NCBI GenBank assembly: GCA_017535315.1
Contig: JAFXUD010000077.1
Coordinates: 1 to 40,156, forward strand
Direction: 5' to 3'
Length of the DNA: 40,156 bases
Origin: Victivallales bacterium
Lineage (GTDB): Bacteria; Verrucomicrobiota; Lentisphaeria; Oligosphaerales; Oligosphaeraceae
A program made the position numbers and the translations under genes. A model generated the notes under the pieces. It was not told the DNA's origin, searched no databases, and saw nothing but the letters and a program-made list of their open reading frames with translations. Below, piece by piece: positions 16,338 to 26,277 of this stretch; within the stretch, counting starts at the first letter, position 1; the number at the start of each line of letters is the position of its first letter.

Positions 16338-19300
16338 ATGACTAGATTATTTGCTGTAATAAGCCTGATTGCTCTTTTGTCGGAAGCCGCCTTCCGTCTC
16401 GAGGTCCAAAACGGCAAGTTTGAGAAAATGCAGGAGGTGGTTAATACCACCCTTTCACCCGAACACTACGCAGAAGTGAAAGGAGAGGTTCTTTATGAGC
16501 AGACCGAAGATGGCAGATTGCAGCCTGTGCCTTGCAACATCTGGAAAAAACATGACAGCAGTGTTGTAGTGTCTTGGCTCATGCCTGGCCTGACTCGTGC
16601 AGAGGCGAAGCGCTCATTCGTCTTCAAGCCTGGCAAGCCGATGGATTTGGAGGGCGGCATATCGGTGTTGGAAGATGATGATTCCTACCGCATCTCCAAC
16701 CAGTACTTCTCTCTCTGTCACTACAAGAAGGGGCACGGCGGTCAGCCACAGGAAGTCAGCTTCGCCAATTCAGGCAATCTGGAGAAGAGCATTGCTTTCT
16801 ACGATCGCGTTCACACCAGGGATATAGGTACATTCTACACGCTTTATGACGTGAACGCCACCGTCTCACTCGTATCCAACACGCCGTTGAGCGTGATTTT
16901 GGAGGCAAAGACAGGCTATTACAAGTCATCGGGCGAAGCTGCGCCAGGCAATCTGAAAGCCACCTACCGTTACACCTACTACGCCTTTTCGCCGCGTGTC
17001 AAAGTAGAGGCATTCATCGAACGCGAGGACGAGGCTCTATGGAAGGAGCTCCACTTCCTTCACCCCGTCCACCCCAAGCGTGTTTTCGACCGCTTCGTCA
17101 TCGGCAACGCTCCCGACGCTCCTCCCGTCATCCACGATTTTCTGCCGCCAAAGTCAAACGACAGGCAGGACCACAGCGGCAGTGACTGGGGCGTGATGGC
17201 AAACAGCAGCGACGCCATTGGCGTCAGCGGAAAGGTTTGCTGTTGGGACGCCTCCAGCCAGTTCGTCTATTACATCCGCTCCATGCAGAAAACAACCTTC
17301 CAGGAAAAATCTGCTTCGCTTACAGGGTACATCTATCTCGGCCCCGCCAGCAACTCCCCCAACTGGTACGCCAGTTGGCTTTCGCCATCCGCCTTCCCTA
17401 CCATCACCATTCACACTGGCAAGAACGATGAGGAGAAGCCGCACCCCCTTACAGCAACGCACTTGCTTGAGGCTGACGGACTGCGCATCGGTTTTGCAGG
17501 GGCCGACAAGGGCTTTGCCATCCAGGGCATCCAGTCCAAAGATGGTTCTGGCCCGCTCTTCTGCGACGCAGCAACCGAGCTATCTCCACTTTGGATGCTT
17601 TCCTTCGCCGAAAATCCCAGCAGCCCCACCAAGCTCTTCGTCGATTCCACGCAGACCATCGGTACAATGGAGCAGCAAGGCAACAGTATCATCTTCCGCT
17701 GGAAGGATGTGCCCGTCAAAAACAGCGGCACGGTTGATGTCACCGCTACGGTCCGCATAGCGGGCAGACGCGCCGAATGGACGCTGGAAATCGCCAACCA
17801 CAGCAACGTTTATGGCCTGTATGAAAGCGAATACCCCATTCTGCCACCCATCCTTGAGAGCGGCACGGCAGATGTGATTCTGCCCACTGGCAACTGGGGT
17901 GGCAAGCTATGTCGCAACAACCGTAGTGGTTACAACGGCAACTATCCCACGACGAACTGTCCATTGCAGATGATGGCAGTTCTCCGCAACAGCCACGGCT
18001 TCTATTTTGCCGCGCACGATGGTGGCGCACGCCCCAAGAACCTCATCCTCAAGGGAAACCAGAGCGCAAGTGTCTGCCTGCTTGCAGAGAACGCAGGCGT
18101 GCCAGGCAGTGGTCAGAAGGCAGCCTTTCCCGTTGTGACCGAATTGTTTGAAGGGGAATGGTGGGATGCCGCCAAGCTCTACCGAACCTGGGTTGCAACC
18201 GCTCCATGGACTGCCCAGGGACTGATACGCGATAATCCAAACTACCCCAAAGGCATCACCGACCTCGGCTTCTGGTATCTGCTCTCAGGACCGCCTGCCA
18301 CCGTCGAGACAACCATGGATGAGGCGTATTATAAACGCGCAACTGTCCCGCATGGTGTCCACTGGTACAATTGGCACGAGATACCCTTCGACAACAGCTA
18401 TCCAGAATACTTCCCCACCAAGGAGGGAGTACCCGAGGCAACGCAGCGCATGACAACACGTGGACAAGTCGTCATGCCCTACATCAATGGCCGCCTTTGG
18501 GATCAGGACATCCCATCCTTCGAGACTGCAAAGCCTTACACAGCGATGATGCCCGATGGAAAGTACAAGATTGAAATCTACAGATCCAAGCGAAACCTGG
18601 TTCCCATGTGCCCCTATACAGAGCTATGGCAGAACAAGATACAGGAGATTTGCCACCGTTTGATGGACGAGTGCCACGTCAACGCCATCTACCTTGACCA
18701 GATTGGCGCGGCACGCCCCATCCCATGCTACAACAAGGAGCACGGACATCCTCTCGGCGGCGGTACGCACTGGGTCGATGGTTATCGCAAGATGCTTTCC
18801 GCCATCCACAAGGAAGCAGCCACCAAGGGCTTTTTCTTGACCACGGAAAATACCTCTGAGCCCTATATGGACAACATCCAGGGCTTCCTCGCCTGGAACG
18901 AGCGCTTCGAGACGGACCTTCCCCTCCTCCCCGCCGTCTATTCAGGCTACACCACCTATTTCACCTCGCCCCAAAACAAAAACGATGACCTTGATGCCTT
19001 CCGCCTGATGCAGGGGCGCGATTTCACCTGGGGCTGCCAACTAGGCTGGAACCATGTGTGGATACATGACGACGCCCATCGTAAGATGTTCGACTTCTCG
19101 ATGGATTTGGCGGAGCATCGCCTCGCGCTTAAGGATTTCATGGTCTATGGCGAGCTCATCGCTGACGTGAAGCCTCTGTGCGATGTACCTTTGATGACCG
19201 TCACCTGGGGTTACCGCAAGCCACACTCCGCCACGCTGCCATGCATTCAGGGCAAGCTCTGGAGGGACAAGACGAACAACCTCTGCCAGGTCATCGTCAA

Positions 19301-20792
19301 CTGCAGCGACAGGCTTCAGGAGTTCACCTATGCGCTGCCGTCTTTGAGTGAAGGCCGCTACCTCTATTCGCGCGTGACGGGTCACGGGAAAGCTCCTCTG
19401 GCCGTCCTTGATTCCACGAAAACAAATTGGACATTGCGCCTTGAGCCAGGAGAAGTCTATGCCCTCGTGATTTCTCCCTTGGCAAAAGGCGATGAAAAGA
19501 AGATTTCAAAGCAGGCACAGACCTTCCTCACAGGCAAACACGATGCACGGCTGGTCAGCACGGCACAGGCATTCCTCTTCAACGAGGCCGTTCCCATCAG
19601 TGTTTCCATTCCTCCCTGCATAAACAAAGTTCGCGGAAAACCGTTAAAATTGGACTACAGTATCCGCAACAACGGAACCGCCACCAAACTCTTCGTCGCC
19701 TGGCCAGATGGGTTCGAAAACATCAAAACTCTTCCAGCAAAAAAGGATTCCTTCTTCTCCGAGACAATTACGACTAGCGATGCGGTCAAGCTGAAGAACT
19801 ACGTGGAGTTGAGTACCTCTGACAAGAAGCTCTCCAAACGCATCCCCATAACCATCGTCGAAAAGGAGCCGATTGAACTGGCGGTGGAAACACCCTCTCA
19901 GATCTTTGCAGGGGAGGAGGCGATAGGTACCCTGTTCATCACTAACAATTCCTCCAGCCCCACGAATGCGGAAATTCTTCTTCAAGTTCCTGACAAATGG
20001 ACAGTTGCACCTGCCTGTCACTTTTGCTTCACTAGCCTAAAACGAGGCGAACGCCGCATCGCCTCGTTTACATTCCGCCCAGCGCAAAGTCGGACACAGA
20101 CAAGCGCCTCCATCCGCGCGATGCTCATTACCCACGGCGCCCAGGCATCCATTACGGTGCAGCCAGAACGCCCGCGCATCGTTGCAAAACGCGCCAAGGG
20201 GATTGTCATCGATGGCAAGCTGGACGAATGGCAGTCCTATTCCGCTATCACCCTAGGCGAGAACACCCCCGCGCAACAGCACTTCACCGACAAGTACGAT
20301 GGAGACAAGGACTGTTCAGCCAAGCTACACTTTGCCTGGGACGAGCAATTCCTCTATGTTGCCGCCAAGGTGCAGGACAATCACCATAACTCCCCTGCGC
20401 GCGACGGCAGCATCTGGAACGGTGACTGCATCCAGTTTGCAATGCGACGCAACGGCCCAGCCCCGATAACCAGCAGTCCCGATGGCATCAACGAATTTGC
20501 CTTTGCAGCCGATGCCCAAGGCGCCTTCATCCATAGTTGGGCGGGCGGACAGCAGTCCGCCGAGAAGGAGCTGAAGGTGGCTTCCGTTCTCACAAAAGAC
20601 GGCATCACCTACGAGGCTGCCATCCCGTGGCGGTACATCGGCCTCCCGAATGCAACCGCCTCCATGCAATACGGTTTCTCCTTCGTCGTCGCTGACAACG
20701 ATGGCAAGGGCCTTCACGGCTGGCTGGAGTGGACCCCTGGCGTCTTCGGCTCCAAAGCCCCGTCCGCATTCGGCTGGCTTATGATGGAATAG
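16338..20792 (+). CDS. Very large secreted DUF6259-type putative glycosidase with NEW3-like and CBM9-like domains
   Basis: A 1484-residue protein with a signal peptide (about 1-17). Residues about 20-640 are beta-rich. A TIM-barrel-like domain resembling DUF6259 spans about 650-960: VHWYNWHEIPFD near 672, NAIYLDQIG near 780 (its Asp a candidate catalytic residue) and LTTENTSEPY near 833. Then a beta region, an NEW3-like beta-sandwich (about 1175-1280) and a C-terminal CBM9-like domain starting at IDGKLDEW (about 1290), with LHFAWDEQFLYVAAKVQD. DUF6259 is related to GH-D/GH36-like barrels but has no firm activity. The start is 13 nt after the phosphatase stop, so it is the last gene of the cluster. 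The ribosome site is weak. Confidence 0.8.
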   Translation: MTRLFAVISLIALLSEAAFRLEVQNGKFEKMQEVVNTTLSPEHYAEVKGEVLYEQTEDGRLQPVPCNIWKKHDSSVVVSWLMPGLTRAEAKRSFVFKPGKPMDLEGGISVLEDDDSYRISNQYFSLCHYKKGHGGQPQEVSFANSGNLEKSIAFYDRVHTRDIGTFYTLYDVNATVSLVSNTPLSVILEAKTGYYKSSGEAAPGNLKATYRYTYYAFSPRVKVEAFIEREDEALWKELHFLHPVHPKRVFDRFVIGNAPDAPPVIHDFLPPKSNDRQDHSGSDWGVMANSSDAIGVSGKVCCWDASSQFVYYIRSMQKTTFQEKSASLTGYIYLGPASNSPNWYASWLSPSAFPTITIHTGKNDEEKPHPLTATHLLEADGLRIGFAGADKGFAIQGIQSKDGSGPLFCDAATELSPLWMLSFAENPSSPTKLFVDSTQTIGTMEQQGNSIIFRWKDVPVKNSGTVDVTATVRIAGRRAEWTLEIANHSNVYGLYESEYPILPPILESGTADVILPTGNWGGKLCRNNRSGYNGNYPTTNCPLQMMAVLRNSHGFYFAAHDGGARPKNLILKGNQSASVCLLAENAGVPGSGQKAAFPVVTELFEGEWWDAAKLYRTWVATAPWTAQGLIRDNPNYPKGITDLGFWYLLSGPPATVETTMDEAYYKRATVPHGVHWYNWHEIPFDNSYPEYFPTKEGVPEATQRMTTRGQVVMPYINGRLWDQDIPSFETAKPYTAMMPDGKYKIEIYRSKRNLVPMCPYTELWQNKIQEICHRLMDECHVNAIYLDQIGAARPIPCYNKEHGHPLGGGTHWVDGYRKMLSAIHKEAATKGFFLTTENTSEPYMDNIQGFLAWNERFETDLPLLPAVYSGYTTYFTSPQNKNDDLDAFRLMQGRDFTWGCQLGWNHVWIHDDAHRKMFDFSMDLAEHRLALKDFMVYGELIADVKPLCDVPLMTVTWGYRKPHSATLPCIQGKLWRDKTNNLCQVIVNCSDRLQEFTYALPSLSEGRYLYSRVTGHGKAPLAVLDSTKTNWTLRLEPGEVYALVISPLAKGDEKKISKQAQTFLTGKHDARLVSTAQAFLFNEAVPISVSIPPCINKVRGKPLKLDYSIRNNGTATKLFVAWPDGFENIKTLPAKKDSFFSETITTSDAVKLKNYVELSTSDKKLSKRIPITIVEKEPIELAVETPSQIFAGEEAIGTLFITNNSSSPTNAEILLQVPDKWTVAPACHFCFTSLKRGERRIASFTFRPAQSRTQTSASIRAMLITHGAQASITVQPERPRIVAKRAKGIVIDGKLDEWQSYSAITLGENTPAQQHFTDKYDGDKDCSAKLHFAWDEQFLYVAAKVQDNHHNSPARDGSIWNGDCIQFAMRRNGPAPITSSPDGINEFAFAADAQGAFIHSWAGGQQSAEKELKVASVLTKDGITYEAAIPWRYIGLPNATASMQYGFSFVVADNDGKGLHGWLEWTPGVFGSKAPSAFGWLMME

Positions 20793-20829
20793 TGGTTAAT
20801 TGCATTTCCATCCATTCCTTCCCCTCGCC

Positions 20830-20872
20830 GTACTGAAGTGCAGTACAAAGAACAGACGTATCCCCAGTCTGT
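20830..20872. repeat. Pair of small hairpins between convergent genes
   Basis: GTACTG-AAGTG-CAGTAC (20830-20846) and ACAGAC-9 nt-GTCTGT (20852-20872) are perfect 6-bp stems set side by side. They may act as a weak two-way terminator. The paired layout recalls 2044-2098 and 28326-28378. Confidence 0.45.
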
Positions 20873-20881
20873 CGTCACCCG

Positions 20882-23386
20882 TCAATCTTCTATTCGGAAG
20901 AGAGACGATCCACATTCGGGATGGTCATATGAGATAACGTCGGTTGGTTGGAGTATCCTACGTTCTGGGAGGAGCTGCTCGATCTTCTTGGGCACCTTCG
21001 GAAGCCAGATGTTCGCGGGACCAGCTACCTTGCGATGAATGCCGACAAGACCGCGCGATGCGAAAAGAACGGCGTCTATGTCATCCGTATAGCAGTGGAC
21101 GCCCCTTGCAACCAGTAGCTTGTGGAAATCATAGCGTGTGAGGGACTTGTTGCCTGCGAACATGACATTCGGCACATCCTTCAGCATCGGTTCCAGATCA
21201 GGGGCGCAGATGAAGACCAGCGTCGCCCCCTGCTCAATAAGGCGTCTCACGGCGTTGAGCTTCTTCTCGGTGAGATGGACGAGATTGTAGAAGACGTAAA
21301 TTTTATATTTTGGGGTGTTCGGGTTATCCAGGTCTTCCATCAGGATGGTGTCGAAGGGGGCGCCTGCATAGTACATCTCATGCGTAGTCTTGCTGCAAAT
21401 ATCATTGGTGAACTTGTTCGGATTCACAGCGGCGGTGTGGAATGGGATGCTGTCGAAGTCGCAAACGCCTGCCATTTCGGAGATTCTTGTGGCGTCGGGC
21501 TGCTCGTTCCAGATTTTCACAAACTTCGGGAAGAGCTCGTAGTATTCAGGGTAGTCATACCAAAAATTCTCGAAGTCGTAGTACCACATGGCCGCGCCTT
21601 TTGTCAGTGCGTTGCAGAACTCGCGCGTAATCTGGCCAAGAGAATCCTCCTTCGTCTTGCAGGAGCTGGGAATGGTTGCCTGGTGCGTCCTGTTGTCCGC
21701 TTCCAAGAGCCCAACCTTGCCATTGAGCGCGTATGACTCAAACACTGCCCTTGGCAGACCGCTAGAGCCGCTGTTCCTGAAGGAATAGCTAAACGGCGAA
21801 GACTGGTAGTCGGAGACGTCCATCCGCAGAATTTCAGGTGTCCGTGTCTGGTAGGCGACGGCTGGATACGCCATCCCGAAGAAATAGCCCGTGTAGTTGC
21901 CAATGATGACGCGGCGTCCGCTCGCCTTGCGTGCCGTCGTGTTGAAGAAGGCCTGGCAGGTGTTGACGGCTTTGGCGACACAGTCGTAGAAGTCCTGACA
22001 GCGGCAGTCTTCGCCAACGCGGACAAGCACGCCGTCCGTCTGTTTCAGGCGAATTTCGGGGTTTGGGATGCGTGCGGTCACAAGCGTGATGGCCTCATCT
22101 TTCCAGGCATTCTGAATGCCCTTGTCATCGGCGTACTTCTCGCGGAGATATTCTGCGAAGGCGTCCTGCATCGGCTTTCCCGTGTCAGGCATCTGGTTCG
22201 CCATGCCATAGTAGTGCCATTCGGCATAAACACCATAGTTTATATGGTAGGCAATGATTCGCTTGCTGCATTCGTTGCGCTCGAAGTTCTCAATGACACG
22301 AGTGAGCGCATCGCCCGCCTTCTCCATCCAGAGCTTGGAGGCCATCGAGGGGCGTCGGACGGGGGTATTGATGACATCGCCTCTGTCCGACAGCTTGTCG
22401 CTGGCACCATAGCCGATGAGCTCGTCTGGATACTTGTCCAAAAACCAATTCGGCGGGTCGAGCCTGATGCACATAATGATGTAGGCGTCGGGGAAGGCGG
22501 CAAGGAGGTTCAAAAGCCTGTTTTCAGGTTCGCGTGTATCGACCGTGCCGTCTTCATTCCACACTTTCCACATCGCCGTACTTGCCATCGCGACCTGGTA
22601 GCCGACTCCCGCATAGCGTTTTACCCGCTCGTAGTTCAGCGCGTTGAGCGTATTGATGGCGCAGGTGTTGATGTAGGGTGCGCCAAGCAGTTTTCTGCCA
22701 TCGTCCAAGCTGATGAAAGGCACGTTGTTGCGACGGACAAACTCAGCCTTCATCGGCTTCGTCTCCATCGCCAGCTTTGCCCGAAGCGCCGCCAGGTCGC
22801 CGTCAATCAGCGTCTGAACCCTGATGCGTTCGGCCTCCACAATCTGGAACTCCTCCTTTGTGAGGAAGTCGCCGACTTTGATGAGGTTACGCCAGACGAA
22901 CTGGTCCGTGACTCCACGCAATTCGACAGCGTTCTCCCAGTTGCTGTCGTCAAAGCCAGGCTTCTCCCAGCCGTCCGTGATCATAACCGACCGCCTGACC
23001 TTCCAGCTCTTGTCGGTCTTCACGATGACGGTCTTTCCACCAACCTGCAGTTCGCCATAGACGAGAAGCCCCGCGCAGGAAGTGTCGTTGCGGATGCGAG
23101 ACGCCAGGATGTTAGCGCCCGCCTTCAGCTTCTTGACATCAACCGTCTTTGTCCCGAAGCCGTTGCTGAAAAGCATCTCGCCGTTGAGGTAGAAGGTTTC
23201 CTGGTCATCGCCCACGACATTGATGAATCCGCCATCGGGCACGGCATCCAGCGTCAGCACATACCTCGCATAAAGAATTTCACCGTTCATGGCCGTTCCC
23301 TTGCGCCATATCCACCTTGCCTGGCTGTCAAGCGCTTCTACTGACAAAACCGCCAGAAACATCAATGCCGTCAACAAACTTTTCAT
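20882..23386 (-). CDS. Secreted GH42-like beta-galactosidase-type enzyme
   Basis: An 834-residue protein with a signal peptide (about 1-18). An N-terminal jelly roll (about 22-160; RWIWRKG, GDDQETFYLNGEMLF) resembles sugar-binding modules of rhamnosidases and galactosidases. The TIM barrel (about 215-640) has Glu389 in YGVYAEWHY as candidate acid/base and Glu562 in LLEADNRTHQ as candidate nucleophile. The 173-residue spacing is close to that of GH42 enzymes. Residues about 660-790 form a GATase-like fold (KIYVFYNLVHL, GATLVFICAPD), the GH42 trimerisation-type domain. GAGG lies about 8 nt before the ATG. The gene is alone, divergent from the GH-A gene. GH42 itself or a sister family is likely; substrate unknown. 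Confidence 0.8.
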   Translation of the reverse strand: MKSLLTALMFLAVLSVEALDSQARWIWRKGTAMNGEILYARYVLTLDAVPDGGFINVVGDDQETFYLNGEMLFSNGFGTKTVDVKKLKAGANILASRIRNDTSCAGLLVYGELQVGGKTVIVKTDKSWKVRRSVMITDGWEKPGFDDSNWENAVELRGVTDQFVWRNLIKVGDFLTKEEFQIVEAERIRVQTLIDGDLAALRAKLAMETKPMKAEFVRRNNVPFISLDDGRKLLGAPYINTCAINTLNALNYERVKRYAGVGYQVAMASTAMWKVWNEDGTVDTREPENRLLNLLAAFPDAYIIMCIRLDPPNWFLDKYPDELIGYGASDKLSDRGDVINTPVRRPSMASKLWMEKAGDALTRVIENFERNECSKRIIAYHINYGVYAEWHYYGMANQMPDTGKPMQDAFAEYLREKYADDKGIQNAWKDEAITLVTARIPNPEIRLKQTDGVLVRVGEDCRCQDFYDCVAKAVNTCQAFFNTTARKASGRRVIIGNYTGYFFGMAYPAVAYQTRTPEILRMDVSDYQSSPFSYSFRNSGSSGLPRAVFESYALNGKVGLLEADNRTHQATIPSSCKTKEDSLGQITREFCNALTKGAAMWYYDFENFWYDYPEYYELFPKFVKIWNEQPDATRISEMAGVCDFDSIPFHTAAVNPNKFTNDICSKTTHEMYYAGAPFDTILMEDLDNPNTPKYKIYVFYNLVHLTEKKLNAVRRLIEQGATLVFICAPDLEPMLKDVPNVMFAGNKSLTRYDFHKLLVARGVHCYTDDIDAVLFASRGLVGIHRKVAGPANIWLPKVPKKIEQLLPERRILQPTDVISYDHPECGSSLFRIED

Positions 23387-23433
23387 GCCATTGCCTCTTT
23401 TGTTATAATTCTACAAACAAAACAATCTAAACA

Positions 23434-23530
23434 ACCTAAACGACACAAATGACGCAAGTAATACAAAACTATGCACATTACCCACTGCCCTTTCTTCTTA
23501 TGCCCTTTGCGTCGTTTGGATCCTTTAGGT
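23434..23530. repeat. Low-complexity inverted repeat in the divergent gap
   Basis: Arm 23434-23457 and arm 23507-23530 are reverse complements at 20 of 24 positions, around a 49-nt loop. The arms are made of drifting words such as ACCTAAA, CAAACGACG and GACGCAA. The layout matches the AT-rich element at 3752-3888, though the words differ. Confidence 0.65.
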
Positions 23531-23598
23531 CCATCGGGGCCTTTTTTTAGAACATAACTTTTATTTTGGCTTTTACAAGTCAAAAATAGACAATAGCA

Positions 23599-23626
23599 TT
23601 GCTTTTTACAAATAGATCAATATAGT
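23599..23626 (+). promoter_or_regulatory. Candidate promoter of the GH-A/sialidase-fold pair
   Basis: TTGCTT (23599-23604) and TATAGT (23621-23626) are 16 nt apart in an AT-rich stretch, about 65 nt before the preferred ATG. Confidence 0.5.
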
Positions 23627-23690
23627 ATTTCTAGTTAATACTTCATTAGCCAACTCTTTTTTTATGGCATTTTCTCACAAGGTATTCTCC

Positions 23691-25028
23691 ATGGCACAGG
23701 AACTAAACACACATCTAAAACGAATCGGAACCTTGAAACTCAACCCCAATGCAGCGCAATTCGGCAGTTGCTGGATGCTGGGCTGTGAAACCCTGGACCG
23801 TGACTTCGCGGATTTCAAGAAATACAAGGACTACCTCCCTGCCCTCGGCATCCCGCTGATCCGCCTTCAGTCTGGCTGGGCCAAGACGGAAAAAAGCAAG
23901 GGTGTCTATGACTTCTCCTGGCTGGACAGCATCGTCAACGACGCCATGGAATTGGGATTGAAGTGTCTGCTGGAAACCGACTACGGCAACCCCATCTATG
24001 AAGGGGGCGGTGGCTGGGACCTCGCTGGCGGCTTTCCAACATCCGAGGAGGCACTGGCCGCCTGGGACGCCTGGGTTGAAAACCTCGTCCTCCACTTCAG
24101 GGACAGAGTGGATGAATGGGCCATGTGGAACGAACCCGACATCTCCAAGGAAAACTCTATGGATGCCATTGTCGATTTCAACATCCGCACGGCAACCATC
24201 GTCCGCAGACTTCAGCCCAACGCCAAAATCGCAGGACTTTCCCTGGCACGTTCAGACGCCTCCTACTTCGAGCAGTGCATCTTCAAACTCAAGGAAAAAG
24301 GAGGGGACAACCTCTTCGACTCCTACATCTACCACGGTTATAGATACAACCCCGACGACGCATCCGATATGGGACTGCTCTTGAAGGGTGTCCTCAAGAA
24401 GCACAGCATACGCGGTGCACTTCGCCAAGGCGAAAATGGCTGTCCTTCCGAGGAGACCCAGAAGTTCGCCCTCCGCAACTATCCATGGTCGGAAATCAGC
24501 CAAAGCAAGTGGGATCTGCGCCGTTTTATCGGCGACTACTGCACAGGTGTCAACACCTCTGTCTTCACGGCATGCGACTTCAACCACATAGGCCGCCAAA
24601 TCAATCGAAAAGGACTCCTGATGGCGGATGAAAACCACAATGTGCTCCGCCCGAAGATGGTCTATGAAGCCATCCAGAACATGACCACCTTGTTCAACGA
24701 CCTGCTCAAACCCGTTGCTGGAGCAGGAACTATCCGCTACGAGAACAAAACTCAGTTCTTCACATTCAAGCACCCCAACGGCAACATGGCCGTCTATTGG
24801 GACCGTTCCGCCACGCCAACCGATGAGCTGACCACGGGCAAGGCTGATATCTTGATGCGCACTTTCCCAATTGTAAATCCTGTTCTTATCGACGTCCTAT
24901 CGGGTGCCATTTACCAGATACCCCAGGCTGCCGTCCATACCTGTGGAGAATTGACCATTTTCGCTGACATCCCCTGCGCTGATTCACCATTTGTCCTTGC
25001 CGACAAAAATGTCATTGAAATCAGATAG
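23691..25028 (+). CDS. Clan GH-A glycoside hydrolase (GH39/GH5-like), cytosolic
   Basis: A 445-residue TIM-barrel protein counted from the ATG at 23691. WAMWNEPD carries the acid/base Glu148, and LRQGENG carries the likely nucleophile Glu248. The 100-residue gap and the IRLQSGWAKTEKSKGVYDFSWLD opening fit GH39 or a related clan GH-A family. A beta-sandwich tail (about 355-445) follows. No signal peptide, so it should act on imported oligosaccharides. An earlier ATG at 23664 lacks a ribosome site, while AAGG precedes 23691 by 9 nt, so the shorter form is preferred. It is followed 9 nt later by the sialidase-fold gene, almost surely one operon. The exact family is uncertain. Confidence 0.8.
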   Translation: MAQELNTHLKRIGTLKLNPNAAQFGSCWMLGCETLDRDFADFKKYKDYLPALGIPLIRLQSGWAKTEKSKGVYDFSWLDSIVNDAMELGLKCLLETDYGNPIYEGGGGWDLAGGFPTSEEALAAWDAWVENLVLHFRDRVDEWAMWNEPDISKENSMDAIVDFNIRTATIVRRLQPNAKIAGLSLARSDASYFEQCIFKLKEKGGDNLFDSYIYHGYRYNPDDASDMGLLLKGVLKKHSIRGALRQGENGCPSEETQKFALRNYPWSEISQSKWDLRRFIGDYCTGVNTSVFTACDFNHIGRQINRKGLLMADENHNVLRPKMVYEAIQNMTTLFNDLLKPVAGAGTIRYENKTQFFTFKHPNGNMAVYWDRSATPTDELTTGKADILMRTFPIVNPVLIDVLSGAIYQIPQAAVHTCGELTIFADIPCADSPFVLADKNVIEIR

Positions 25029-25037
25029 GAGTGGATC

Positions 25038-26171
25038 ATGCATTTTTCCCAAGTCAAATACCAACCAGAACGTTCTAAAGCCTACATCGGGAGCCCCAGC
25101 CTCGTCCGTCTGCCAGACGGTGCCCTGCTCGCCAGCCACGACTACTTCGGACAGCTTCGCACGCTGGAGGGCGAAAACGGCCTGACCAGCATCTACCGTT
25201 CAGAGGACAATGGACAGACCTGGGAGAACATCACCCATATCATCAACGCCTACTGGGGCACGATGGTCTCCCTGCCAGATGCCGTCTATCTCCTCGGAGT
25301 AACCCGCGACTATGGCGACATGACCGTGCGCAAAAGCACCGACGGCGGCTTTACCTGGTCCATCCCCAAAGACGAGAAGAGCGGAATCATCATGCGCGGT
25401 ACCCCCGCCAACGAGCCACATCATTTCCGCATTGAAACCTCAGGCACCGAACTCGTCCACAACGGCATCCTATACAAGGGATTCGACAAGCACATCATCG
25501 AGCCGAACGGCCCTGAATGGCGTGCGGATAAGTTCGCAACTGGCATCATCTCAGCTGACATCCACACGGATTTGCTCGACGCCTCCAACTGGACCATCAC
25601 CGAACAGCTCCGCTTTGACTACACCAAATGCCCAGACCCGTCCCTCGCCACGTTAGGCAATGGCTGGCTGGAGGGAACGCCCGTTCCAGGACCTGACGGC
25701 AAAATCCATGAGCTAATCCGAATGCATCTCCAAAAGCCCAACAAAGCTGGCTTTCTGACCTTGAGCGACGACCGCAGGAAGCTTGACTTCAGCTATGAGG
25801 ATGGCATTATCGACTTTATCGGAGGCCATAGCCGCTTCACTGTCCGCCTTGACGGGCAGACTGGCCTCTATGTCACCTTCACGAACTATGTGACAGAAGG
25901 CGAAAAATATCCGACAAATCGCAATCTTCTCTCGCTGGCCGTATCCAAAGACTTGCGCCACTGGCGCCGCGTGAAGGAGATGCTTTTCGACGACACAGGC
26001 CTTATGCCGCAATACTCCGCCATCCTGACGGGCTTCCAGTACTGCGCCTGGCACTTCGACGGCGATGACATCATGCTCCTAAGCCGCACCGCCTACCGTG
26101 GCGCCCACAATTTCCACGATGCCAATCGCCTGACCTTCCACCGATTCGAGAATTGGCGCAGGTACCTTTAG
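25038..26171 (+). CDS. Sialidase-fold (BNR/Asp-box) protein, putative cytosolic exo-glycosidase
   Basis: A 377-residue six-bladed beta-propeller. Two Asp boxes are clear: S55-x-D-x-G-x-T-W62 and S100-x-D-x-G-x-T-W107. Further blade repeats are weaker. SPSLVRLPDGALLAS near the start resembles the first blade of GH33-like proteins. I do not see the full RIP arginine motif of true sialidases, so the activity may be another exo-hydrolase on this fold. No signal peptide. AGGAG lies about 7 nt before the ATG, and the gene is 9 nt after the GH-A gene. It likely removes terminal sugars from the same imported oligosaccharide. Confidence 0.8.
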   Translation: MHFSQVKYQPERSKAYIGSPSLVRLPDGALLASHDYFGQLRTLEGENGLTSIYRSEDNGQTWENITHIINAYWGTMVSLPDAVYLLGVTRDYGDMTVRKSTDGGFTWSIPKDEKSGIIMRGTPANEPHHFRIETSGTELVHNGILYKGFDKHIIEPNGPEWRADKFATGIISADIHTDLLDASNWTITEQLRFDYTKCPDPSLATLGNGWLEGTPVPGPDGKIHELIRMHLQKPNKAGFLTLSDDRRKLDFSYEDGIIDFIGGHSRFTVRLDGQTGLYVTFTNYVTEGEKYPTNRNLLSLAVSKDLRHWRRVKEMLFDDTGLMPQYSAILTGFQYCAWHFDGDDIMLLSRTAYRGAHNFHDANRLTFHRFENWRRYL

Positions 26172-26256
26172 GTTGCCCTATCTCCGCTCCGACACAGCGC
26201 CTTAGGATAAACGCCGCACACTGAATACGCAAGCTTCAGAACGTCTGCCCTATGCA

Positions 26257-26272
26257 CAGAGCCTTAGCCCTG
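26257..26272. terminator. Small hairpin between convergent genes
   Basis: CAGAGC and GCCCTG can pair with one G-U around CTTA, inside a wider 7-bp repeat (TGAATAC 26222-26228, GTATTCA 26274-26280) that overlaps the stop of the minus-strand gene. No T tract is seen. The rest of the 106-nt gap shows nothing. Confidence 0.3.
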
Positions 26273-26277
26273 GGTAT

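Noticed and set aside
23383-23583. Collagen-like 66-codon minus-strand ORF (GPDGPKGSKRRKG)
   Set aside because: It is produced by the low-complexity inverted repeat in the divergent gap and overlaps the promoter region of the GH42-like gene.
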